Assembly (NCBI GenBank): GCA_015259305.1
Contig: JABZGO010000099.1
Location: 1 to 6,816 of the forward strand
Direction: 5' to 3'
From: Alloprevotella tannerae
GTDB lineage: Bacteria > Bacteroidota > Bacteroidia > Bacteroidales > Bacteroidaceae
Length of the DNA: 6,816 bases
Shown here one piece after another: positions 1 through 5,128 of this stretch. Each line of letters begins with the position of its first letter. Positions within the stretch are counted from its first letter, which is position 1. The translations under genes and the position numbers were made by a program. Below the pieces are notes generated by a model. The model made no database searches, was not told the DNA's origin, and saw only the letters and a list, made by a program, of their open reading frames with translations.

Positions 1-140
1 TAGTACCACCCCATCGTACTTTTCCCTTTATGAGCATAGCCCTTGAAGACACAATTGGAATACTCACGCTTGTTTTCTCACAGGAAGAAACTTTTTTTGA
101 GAAAAAAGAAGAACTGCTTATCCCGAATTGGGGTTATTAC

Positions 141-148
141 TATTTTTG
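141..148 (+). promoter_or_regulatory. Possible -7 promoter element (TATTTTTG) for the adhesin gene
   Basis: TATTTTTG fits the Bacteroidetes -7 consensus TAnnTTTG exactly. No TTG-type -33 element lies at the usual 17-21 bp; the nearest TTG (128-130) is only 10 bp upstream. In AT-rich intergenic DNA such a match can occur by chance, so this is a candidate only. A second, imperfect match (TAGCCTTG) lies near 265-272. Confidence 0.3.
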
Positions 149-354
149 CATTTGTCTTATGACGTTTCAAAGGCTAAGATGCCCCTAAAAAAAAGGAGGC
201 GCTGAAAGTCGGCCGTAAACACGACCAACCAAAGAGCGTACGGAATATGAAATCTACAAGTGTTTTAGCCTTGTTCGCCCCGGCCTGGATGGCATTCACT
301 CAACAAAACAATCAGAAAGCACGCGACTGAGAAAAACAACTCAACTATTTACTC

Positions 355-374
355 GCAACGCTTCTAGACGTTGC
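355..374 (+). promoter_or_regulatory. Small inverted repeat just upstream of the adhesin gene start
   Basis: GCAACG (355-360) and CGTTGC (369-374) are perfect complements around an 8-base spacer containing TCTAGA. The repeat ends 16 bases before the ATG. It could be a leader hairpin or a protein-binding dyad. No Shine-Dalgarno lies between it and the start codon, so it does not obviously hide one. Confidence 0.35.
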
Positions 375-390
375 ACAATATGCTACTATT

Positions 391-2355
391 ATGACAAAAC
401 ATTTACTCAGCAGCAGATACATAGCCATCATCGGGCTGTTTATCGCTATGTTTGCCCTGCCTGTTCAGGCGCAAAACATTCTGCTCTCGGAAGACTTTGA
501 GGATGTCATCCTTGATGAGAACGAAGGCGAGAGCACACAGACACTTCCGGCCGGCTGGACGAAGATCGACGCCGATAAAGATGGACAAAATTGGTTCATC
601 TACTATACCGAACCCGGCGGCGTAGGTCAAGGACACAATGGCGGAAAGTGTGCAACGTCGGCTTCTTTCGACAAAATAACGCAAGCGGGGATCCATCCGG
701 ACAATTATCTCGTTTCGCCCGAAGTAAAAGGCGCCGTCCGCGTAACGTTCTTTGCTTGCGCTCAAGATGAAAGCTATTCAAATGAACACTTTGCCATCTG
801 TGCCTCTACGACCGGGAAGGAAGCAGGCGACTTCAAGATTATACAAGAATGGACCATCAGCGAACTTCCAACTTCTGCACCGGGCAAGCGCTTGAAAGAC
901 CAGACGGCTTGGAAGCTTTTTGATGTCAATCTGCCTGAGGGAACAAAATACATCGCCTTCCGACACTATAATAGTACAGACCAATATTGCGTAAACATCG
1001 ACGATGTAACCGTCTACGGTAAGCAAGCGATAACGAACTATGGATTCAAGGTAGGCGATATGGAGGTCACTTCAGGTAATGCGCTCAACATCTCTCAAGT
1101 AGGCGGATTCTCCGCGGTAACGAAAGGCAAACTGACTTACGACGACGCCTCTAAAACGCTAACACTCAAGAACGCAACGATTAAGCTCCCCGCAGAAAGC
1201 GAAGCATCGGGATTGGAATTCTTAGGTAATCAAGCCTACACAATCAAATTGGAAGGCAACAATCAAATTCTGACTACGCGCGGCTGGGCTATTCGCGGGC
1301 AAAAAGGCGCGCTGAGCGTAAAAGGGCCGGGCAAACTGGTCGTTATTATGTCCGACTCGCTCAAGGGCATTAAGACGCAAGGCGATTTGAGCTTTAGCGA
1401 CAAGTGTAAAGTGATCGGCGCAATGCCTATTATCACGGAGCAAGCCGGCAAAATATATATCGACGGCGCTTACATCCACGCCAGAAACCGAGATAGCGGC
1501 TTTGCAATATCTGCAGAACTCAGCGGCGGTGGCGATTTGGCCGTGCGCAAGGCTAAAGCTTACTATCAAGGTAGGGAGGCAAGCATAGGCACTTACGAAG
1601 AAAAAAAAGGACAAACGCCTACGCAATTCCGCACCTTCCTTTATAATACCAAGCCCTGCGATGAGATCATCATTCAGGATCTTGGTCCCGATGGCGTTAT
1701 CTTTGAAGAAGACTTTGAAAGCGTAACCTTAGACAAGGAAGAGGGTCTCTTCTCTTTTGATATGCCTTATGGTTGGACGACGATTGATGCCGACAAGGAT
1801 TCAGCTACTTGGGTTACGATTGGCGATGGACGCAATGGAGGCAACTGCGCTACGTCTGCTTCATGGAAGAACAAAGGGCTTACGCCGGACAACTTCCTGA
1901 TCACGCCGGAACTCTATGGTGCGATGCGCGTCACGTTCTATGCTTGCCCGCAAGACAAGAATGTCGTGGGCGACCACTTTGCCGTTTGCGCCTCTTCTAC
2001 AGGACGCGAAAAGGACGACTTTACGGTTGTGCAAGAATGGACTACCGGCGAAGAAGCCGCACCCGCACCGGGCGCCCATAGGTTAGACCAAGGCGAGTGG
2101 AAACTCTACGATGTCAACTTGCCGGCCGGCACAAAATACATTGCCTTCCGCCACTTTAACACGACAGATAAGTTCCGCGTCAATATTGATGATGTAAAAG
2201 TCTACGGCGACTTGACGGGCGTAAGCCACGTAAGCAACGAGGCACCGGTAAGACCGGGCATCTACAGCCTTAGCGGTGTAAAACTCAACGGCAACTTGAA
2301 TGACCTGCCTAAGGGTATATATATTGTTAACGGCAAAAAGCTGGTGAAGAAATAA
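391..2355 (+). CDS. Secreted two-copy cleaved-adhesin (choice-of-anchor J) protein with internal beta-helix-like module
   Basis: Predicted exported surface or extracellular adhesin of 654 residues. Residues 1-27 form a signal peptide with cleavage predicted after VQA, leaving Gln28 first, as is usual in Bacteroidetes. Residues 29-210 and 436-606 are two copies of the cleaved adhesin domain; both carry the LxxEDFE start, GWTxIDADKD, NGGxCATSAS, PDNxLxxPE, HFAxCASxTG, GTKYIAFRH and VNIDDVxVYG. The family is known from P. gingivalis gingipains and HagA, where it binds host proteins and haem-related ligands; no protease domain is present here. Residues 214-430 between them match the paralogues at 2514 and 4037, starting with the YDDASKTLTLKNATI signature and continuing as repeated short strands typical of a parallel beta-helix. 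Residues 622-654 are the shared C-terminal tail. The ATG at 391 is the first in frame after a TGA at 328 and lacks a clear Shine-Dalgarno. Exact ligand unknown. Confidence 0.9.
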   Translation: MTKHLLSSRYIAIIGLFIAMFALPVQAQNILLSEDFEDVILDENEGESTQTLPAGWTKIDADKDGQNWFIYYTEPGGVGQGHNGGKCATSASFDKITQAGIHPDNYLVSPEVKGAVRVTFFACAQDESYSNEHFAICASTTGKEAGDFKIIQEWTISELPTSAPGKRLKDQTAWKLFDVNLPEGTKYIAFRHYNSTDQYCVNIDDVTVYGKQAITNYGFKVGDMEVTSGNALNISQVGGFSAVTKGKLTYDDASKTLTLKNATIKLPAESEASGLEFLGNQAYTIKLEGNNQILTTRGWAIRGQKGALSVKGPGKLVVIMSDSLKGIKTQGDLSFSDKCKVIGAMPIITEQAGKIYIDGAYIHARNRDSGFAISAELSGGGDLAVRKAKAYYQGREASIGTYEEKKGQTPTQFRTFLYNTKPCDEIIIQDLGPDGVIFEEDFESVTLDKEEGLFSFDMPYGWTTIDADKDSATWVTIGDGRNGGNCATSASWKNKGLTPDNFLITPELYGAMRVTFYACPQDKNVVGDHFAVCASSTGREKDDFTVVQEWTTGEEAAPAPGAHRLDQGEWKLYDVNLPAGTKYIAFRHFNTTDKFRVNIDDVKVYGDLTGVSHVSNEAPVRPGIYSLSGVKLNGNLNDLPKGIYIVNGKKLVKK

Positions 2356-2374
2356 TCAAATCAATTAATCAGAG

Positions 2375-2439
2375 GGGGAGCGTCGTGATAGGATCTACCG
2401 GCAATCCAAAGCGTACGACGATCTACCACGAAGCTCCCC
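2375..2439 (+). other. Large imperfect hairpin between the adhesin gene and the next gene
   Basis: GGGGAGC (2375-2381) pairs with GCTCCCC (2433-2439); TCGTG (2383-2387) with CACGA (2427-2431); TAG (2389-2391) with CTA (2423-2425); ATC (2393-2395) with GAT (2420-2422). The stem starts 19 bases after the stop codon. The bases after it (TTCTCAATACC) are not a T-tract, so it is not a typical intrinsic terminator; it may be a weak terminator, an mRNA-stabilising 3' end or part of the leader of the next gene. An alternative helix, CGTCGT (2381-2386) with ACGACG (2415-2420), excludes the main stem. Confidence 0.6.
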
Positions 2440-2447
2440 TTCTCAAT

Positions 2448-2513
2448 ACCTAATGCCCCAACCTCCTCGTAGGCAAGGCGCCTAAAAGCGTTTCAAAAGG
2501 GAGGTACATTTAT
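2448..2513 (+). promoter_or_regulatory. Structured leader with strong, potentially sequestered Shine-Dalgarno (copy 1)
   Basis: GGGAGG at 2499-2504 stands 9 bases before the ATG at 2514 and decides that start. ACCTCCT (2461-2467) can pair with GGGAGGT (2499-2505; one U-G pair), closing a loop that contains a second hairpin, TAGGC (2470-2474) with GCCTA (2480-2484). The stretch aligns closely with the leader at 3972-4036: both have CTAA, GCCC, CCTCC, AAAAG and GTTTCAANAGGGAGG in the same order. No TAnnTTTG promoter is visible between the preceding gene and this leader, so it is probably read from upstream. The match to any known riboswitch class is not evident. Confidence 0.5.
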
Positions 2514-3338
2514 ATGAAAACATCACACAGACTAAAGTTAGTCGGACTCCTCTCTTGGTGCATAGCGATGATCGCTCTCTCCACCCCGGCGCAAGCACAG
2601 ACCGAGTACGACATTTGGATTTGCGGCACGCAAGTCACTTCCGAAAACTGCGGCGACCTTTCAGTGATTGAAGGCGTCAACGGAACGGTAACGTATGATC
2701 CTACAACGAAAACCTTAACCCTGCAGCGCGCCACCATCAACATTGGCGAAGAGGGGCAGGCCATCTACTCTGAAGTAAACGACTTAATCTTAAAAGTCAT
2801 TGACACCAACAACGTGACGACGGTAAAGGCATCTGCGCTTTTCATCACCAAGCCGCTGACCATTACAGGCGGGGGTACGCTTAATGCGAAAAGCCAAGAC
2901 TTCTGCGCCATCTATGCGTGGGGCACAGATCTTACGATCGACGATTGCACGGTAAATGCCTCCAGCGCCGGATATGGCATCACCGGAGATAGCGGTGAGA
3001 GTGAAAAACTCACCATTCGCAATGCCGCCGTAACGGCAGAAGGTGAGCAAGAAGGCGCGATCTGCAATTTTCATTCGCTCACGCTTGAAGGCTGCACGCT
3101 TACGCAGCCCGCGGGCGCAGCATTCGATGCTTCTCTTAACGGCGTTGCGCTCAATGGAGAATTGGTCAAGCGTGGACTGACGATTGTCAAGGGCACATCA
3201 GGCATCCTTCAGCCGACCATCAGCACGACTGCTCCAAAAGGCATCTACACGCTCAACGGCCAAAAGCTTCGCGGCTCATTGCCGGCCCAAGCCAAAGGCT
3301 TGTATATCGTCGGCGGAAAGAAAGTCGTAAAGAAATAA
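2514..3338 (+). CDS. Secreted beta-helix-like protein with short C-terminal tail, paralogue of gene at 4037
   Basis: Predicted exported protein of 274 residues, function unknown. Residues 1-28 are a signal peptide ending PAQA, leaving Gln29 first. The mature protein opens QTEYDIWICG, followed by the signature VNGTVTYDPTTKTLTLQRATI (about 55-75), then repeated short strands with periodic GI/AI, LTI and CTV motifs (for example LTITGGGTLNA, LTIDDCTVNA, LTIRNAAVTA, LTLEGCTL), as in right-handed parallel beta-helices such as the Cthe_2159-like carbohydrate-binding family; that assignment is by pattern and unproven. Residues 243-274 form the GIYTLNGQKL...KGLYIVGGKKVVKK tail, related to Bacteroidetes C-terminal sorting tails. 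Cys37 and Cys46 are shared with the paralogue. It lies 158 bases after the adhesin gene and may be co-transcribed with it. The start is fixed by GGGAGG 9 bases upstream. No catalytic motif recognised. Confidence 0.88.
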   Translation: MKTSHRLKLVGLLSWCIAMIALSTPAQAQTEYDIWICGTQVTSENCGDLSVIEGVNGTVTYDPTTKTLTLQRATINIGEEGQAIYSEVNDLILKVIDTNNVTTVKASALFITKPLTITGGGTLNAKSQDFCAIYAWGTDLTIDDCTVNASSAGYGITGDSGESEKLTIRNAAVTAEGEQEGAICNFHSLTLEGCTLTQPAGAAFDASLNGVALNGELVKRGLTIVKGTSGILQPTISTTAPKGIYTLNGQKLRGSLPAQAKGLYIVGGKKVVKK

Positions 3339-3402
3339 GTAAGCAGCAGACGTGTGAATTATCATTCGATTTAGCGCGATGCCAACGGTGCACCACGCTA
3401 AG

Positions 3403-3864
3403 CTACCTAAACAAACAGCGCAACATAGCTCCGAAGATCTTCGGGGCTATTATTATATATAAGTATATAGAGTTCATCATCAAAGTGGACAAACAGAAGA
3501 AAAAGCAGCAAAGTCCGCACGAGCAGTAAGAACAGCGACCCCAAATCAGCTTTCTTTTTCGCCCCTGTTTCTTCCCGGTATATTCCAAAGGCTTGGGATT
3601 TTTTTCCCAAGGTTGCGGACGTTGATCCGCAACCTTGGTTTTTTTGTCCGCAAGCTTGGAATTTATACGATCGAGCACCACGGACAACCAAACCGCCGCA
3701 ATCTGCATAGGGATAAGCGCAAGGCTTGAGCCGGTTCCCTGCTGAGCGGAGCAAACTGCAGCTACCGCCGCGCTATGTATAAGCGCGCCTAAAAGCCATG
3801 CGAACAAAGCGAGAAAAGAAAGCAGAAAAATGAATGATAAAAACAAGAAATAACGCGCAATCAT
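3403..3864 (-). CDS. Doubtful small membrane protein, unknown function
   Basis: A 153-codon frame on the minus strand whose first 70 residues look like a genuine membrane protein: a hydrophobic segment at about 4-28 (ARYFLFLSFIFLLSFLALFA), a loop, and a second at about 48-65 (SLALIPMQIAAVWLSVVL) ending in a charged stretch. From about residue 72 the frame crosses the strong + strand terminator palindrome, then a Lys/Arg-rich part, a Cys/Phe-rich stretch (CSYCSCGLCCFFFC) and finally the other terminator, so the C-terminal half looks like read-through of non-coding structure. No Shine-Dalgarno precedes the start. It may be a real short gene with a degenerate end, a decayed gene, or chance. I do not recognise the family. 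Confidence 0.3.
   Translation of the reverse strand: MIARYFLFLSFIFLLSFLALFAWLLGALIHSAAVAAVCSAQQGTGSSLALIPMQIAAVWLSVVLDRINSKLADKKTKVADQRPQPWEKNPKPLEYTGKKQGRKRKLIWGRCSYCSCGLCCFFFCLSTLMMNSIYLYIIIAPKIFGAMLRCLFR
3425..3460 (+). terminator. Intrinsic terminator downstream of the first free-standing module gene
   Basis: An 11-pair stem, ATAGCTCCGAA (3425-3435) with TTCGGGGCTAT (3440-3450) including one T-G pair, around a GATC loop, is followed by TATTATATAT. It lies 87 bases after the stop at 3338 and probably ends the transcript of that gene, perhaps also of the adhesin gene. Confidence 0.65.
3581..3662 (+). repeat. Nested palindrome with mutually exclusive hairpins
   Basis: Outer arms ATTCCAA (3581-3587) and TTGGAAT (3656-3662) enclose a near-symmetrical block with T-tracts on both sides of a central stem. 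Three pairings compete for the segment 3607-3620: CTTGGGA/TCCCAAG (3592-3598 with 3605-3611), the 13-bp terminator stem (3607-3619 with 3626-3638), and a 14-bp stem with one mismatch (3607-3620 with 3646-3659). The block may be a decayed mobile palindromic repeat or a regulatory RNA structure. Confidence 0.6.
3607..3645 (+). terminator. Strong intrinsic terminator
   Basis: CCAAGGTTGCGGA (3607-3619) and TCCGCAACCTTGG (3626-3638) form a perfect 13-bp stem with a 6-base loop (CGTTGA), followed directly by seven T (3639-3645). The orientation is +, because on the other strand the hairpin is followed by A-rich sequence. It lies about 270 bases beyond the stop at 3338 and well before the promoter at 3919, so it insulates the next gene from upstream transcription. 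Confidence 0.85.
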
Positions 3865-3891
3865 AAAGAAAGCGTGAAATAAAATAAGGAA

Positions 3892-3926
3892 TTGAAATAT
3901 TAAATCAAGAAAAACAACTATATTTG
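3892..3926 (+). promoter_or_regulatory. Bacteroidetes-type promoter for the gene at 4037
   Basis: TATATTTG (3919-3926) fits the -7 consensus TAnnTTTG exactly. A TTG at 3892-3894 could be the -33 element, though the 24-bp spacing is longer than usual. The surrounding sequence is AT-rich. Transcription would begin near 3930-3933, giving a leader of about 105 bases. Confidence 0.55.
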
Positions 3927-3971
3927 CCGTTGTGCGCCTTCACCTAACACGTACAACTCATAAGTAACCAC

Positions 3972-4036
3972 TAAGGCCCGTGCCTCCGATACGACCTTGC
4001 TCCCAAAAGGAGTTTCAACAGGGAGGCATATATATC
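3972..4036 (+). promoter_or_regulatory. Structured leader with strong, potentially sequestered Shine-Dalgarno (copy 2)
   Basis: GGGAGG at 4021-4026 stands 10 bases before the ATG at 4037. TGCCTCC (3981-3987) pairs perfectly with GGAGGCA (4022-4028), hiding the ribosome-binding site. A second small hairpin is possible, CTCC (4000-4003) with GGAG (4009-4012) around CAAAA; alternatively CTCCC (4000-4004) can pair with GGGAG (4021-4025). Compared with the leader at 2448-2513, the pair next to CCTCC/GGAGG is G-C here and A-T there, so pairing is kept despite the change. Confidence 0.5.
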
Positions 4037-4924
4037 ATGTGTAAAACACTACTTAAAAGCACCTTCGCTACTGTTGGCGCACTGTTTCTATCATCTTTTA
4101 TTCTGCCGCAACAGGCACAAGCACAGACCGAGTATGAACTCAAACTCTGTGGGCGGTATGTAAGCGATGACAACTGCAATGACCTCTCTATAATACCCGG
4201 CGTAAAGGGAAAAGTAAAATATGATCCTGAAAGCTACACGCTCACGCTCGAAAATGCAACCATTCACACCACGGAAATGGAAGATGAAGGCTTCGGCATT
4301 TGGAATAAAGTGAGCGGCTTAACCATCCACCTCATAGGCAACAATACGATTACGACAGAAAACAGCGGCGGTATCATCAATGGCTACGGCATCGACCTCA
4401 CCTTTGCGGGCAATGGCAAGCTAACGGTAATCGGCTCTACTACGGCCAAAAAAGACTATCAATATGGTATCGTCAACCGAGGCACAATCACCGTGAGCGA
4501 CTGCAACTTGGAGGTGAGCGGCGGCGCATATGGCCTCTCTTGCGGCTATTGGATGTTTGAGAATTGCACAGTCCGCGCTAAGGGCGACGGCCACGACCAA
4601 GACTCGCACGCAGGTAGCTTTAGCTGGGTATGGGGCGAACTGCCAAAGTTTACCGACTGCGCCATCACCAGTCCTACCGGAGCGAAATGGAAAGACTTCT
4701 CAAGCGGCAACACGACCAACTATACCCTCTCCGATGCTGAGGGTAAACCCATCACTGACTGGGTCGTTATTACGCCCAACGGAACGGGCATCAACACGCC
4801 GTCTATCTACACGGCTGTTAAGCAAGGCATCTACAGCCTTAGCGGCCAAAAACTGAACGGCACGTTGAAAGATCAAGCCAAAGGGTTGTATATCGTCAAC
4901 GGCAAGAAAGTTGTAAAGCAATAA
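4037..4924 (+). CDS. Secreted beta-helix-like protein with short C-terminal tail, paralogue of gene at 2514
   Basis: Predicted exported protein of 295 residues, function unknown. An in-frame ATG at 3980 would add 19 residues, but it lies inside the leader and would bury the signal peptide; GGGAGG at 4021-4026 supports 4037. Residues 1-29 are a signal peptide ending AQA, leaving Gln30 first. The mature protein opens QTEYELKLCG with VKGKVKYDPESYTLTLENATI at about 56-76, then LTIHLIGNNTITT, LTFAGNGKLTVIG, ITVSDCNLEVSGG and FENCTVRAKG, a repeating pattern of short strands that suggests a parallel beta-helix. The same order of motifs occurs in residues 214-430 of the adhesin gene product. Residues 264-295 are the GIYSLSGQKL...KGLYIVNGKKVVKQ tail. 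Cys38 and Cys47 match the paralogue. It has its own promoter. Carbohydrate binding or adhesion is possible but unproven. Confidence 0.88.
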   Translation: MCKTLLKSTFATVGALFLSSFILPQQAQAQTEYELKLCGRYVSDDNCNDLSIIPGVKGKVKYDPESYTLTLENATIHTTEMEDEGFGIWNKVSGLTIHLIGNNTITTENSGGIINGYGIDLTFAGNGKLTVIGSTTAKKDYQYGIVNRGTITVSDCNLEVSGGAYGLSCGYWMFENCTVRAKGDGHDQDSHAGSFSWVWGELPKFTDCAITSPTGAKWKDFSSGNTTNYTLSDAEGKPITDWVVITPNGTGINTPSIYTAVKQGIYSLSGQKLNGTLKDQAKGLYIVNGKKVVKQ

Positions 4925-4998
4925 GCTGCGCCTTAGAAAAGACGTCAAGGCTCCGCAAGGCACCCAAAGGCAAGCGCCTGGCCCTCATCAAGCGGCGA

Positions 4999-5058
4999 TA
5001 CGCAAAACTAATTCGACGTATTAGCGGAGAATTTTGATATTTTCTCTACCTTTGCGTA
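4999..5058. promoter_or_regulatory. metG promoter region with nested dyads
   Basis: TACCTTTG (5047-5054) fits the -7 consensus TAnnTTTG; no TTG at good -33 spacing is seen, since TTTTG (5032-5036) is only 10 bp upstream. An 8-bp inverted repeat, TACGCAAA (4999-5006) and TTTGCGTA (5051-5058), flanks the region, its right half overlapping the -7 element. Inside lies a 17-bp dyad, CTAAT/ATTAG (5008-5012, 5020-5024) with CG..CG between. These could be operator sites; no regulator is identified. Transcription would begin near 5061. Confidence 0.45.
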
Positions 5059-5076
5059 TTAAAAGTTAACAACAAA

Positions 5077-5124
5077 GCGAGAAGACGGCCGCTTAGGCCG
5101 CTCTTCTCGCCTTAATTCTTTTTT
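5077..5124 (+). terminator. Strong hairpin with T-rich trailer in the metG leader
   Basis: GCGAGAAGA (5077-5085) pairs with TCTTCTCGC (5102-5110) and CGGCC (5086-5090) with GGCCG (5096-5100), a 14-bp stem with one bulged C (5101) and loop GCTTA. It is followed by CTTAATTCTTTTTT. It can be read as the terminator of the gene ending at 4924, or, since it lies downstream of the likely metG promoter and only 18 bases before the metG ATG, as an attenuator or structured leader element. Confidence 0.55.
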
Positions 5125-5128
5125 CTAC

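Larger units (their letters stand above)
1..390. other. Intergenic region upstream of the adhesin gene; no convincing gene
   Basis: No reading frame here looks like a real gene. What can be seen: an AT-rich inverted repeat TTTTCTCA (73-80) / TGAGAAAA (98-105); a weak 5-bp hairpin at 120-134 followed by T-rich sequence, which could be a poor terminator for a gene left of the window; a TAnnTTTG match at 141-148; a CTAA..GCCCC..AAAAGGAGG stretch at 174-199 resembling the leaders of the two downstream paralogues; a 27-codon ATG frame at 247-330 with a hydrophobic start but no ribosome-binding site; and a small hairpin at 355-374. If the 141-148 element is the promoter, the adhesin gene has a leader of about 235 bases. 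Confidence 0.6.
3339..4036. other. 698-base gap between the paralogues: terminators, palindrome, doubtful minus-strand ORF, promoter
   Basis: No + strand gene is visible. From left to right it holds an imperfect hairpin with arms TTAGCG (3371-3376) and CGCTAA (3396-3401), an intrinsic terminator at 3425-3460, a weak minus-strand ORF (3403-3864), a nested palindrome with a strong terminator (3581-3662), an AT-rich promoter zone ending in TATATTTG (3919-3926) and a structured leader. The leader also has a hairpin GTTGTGCG (3929-3936) / CGTACAAC (3950-3957, one G-U pair). Confidence 0.7.

Noticed and set aside
179..205. Eight-codon frame MPLKKRRR within the leader of the adhesin gene
   Set aside because: It is read across an A-tract, too short, and the GGAGG lies inside rather than before it.
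247..330. A 27-codon frame with a hydrophobic start (MKSTSVLALFAPAWMAF)
   Set aside because: No ribosome-binding site, too short to judge, and no similarity recognised; it may be a chance frame or a signal-peptide remnant.
391..2355. A gingipain-type protease
   Set aside because: Only the adhesin domains are present; no caspase-like catalytic domain is seen.
2514..2600. A lipoprotein signal around Cys16 (LSWC) in the first small protein
   Set aside because: Trp directly before Cys does not fit a lipobox, and a normal AQA cleavage site follows.
3980..4036. An upstream in-frame ATG at 3980 giving a 314-residue version of the second small protein
   Set aside because: It lies in the conserved leader and precedes the GGGAGG site; the added 19 residues would bury the signal peptide.
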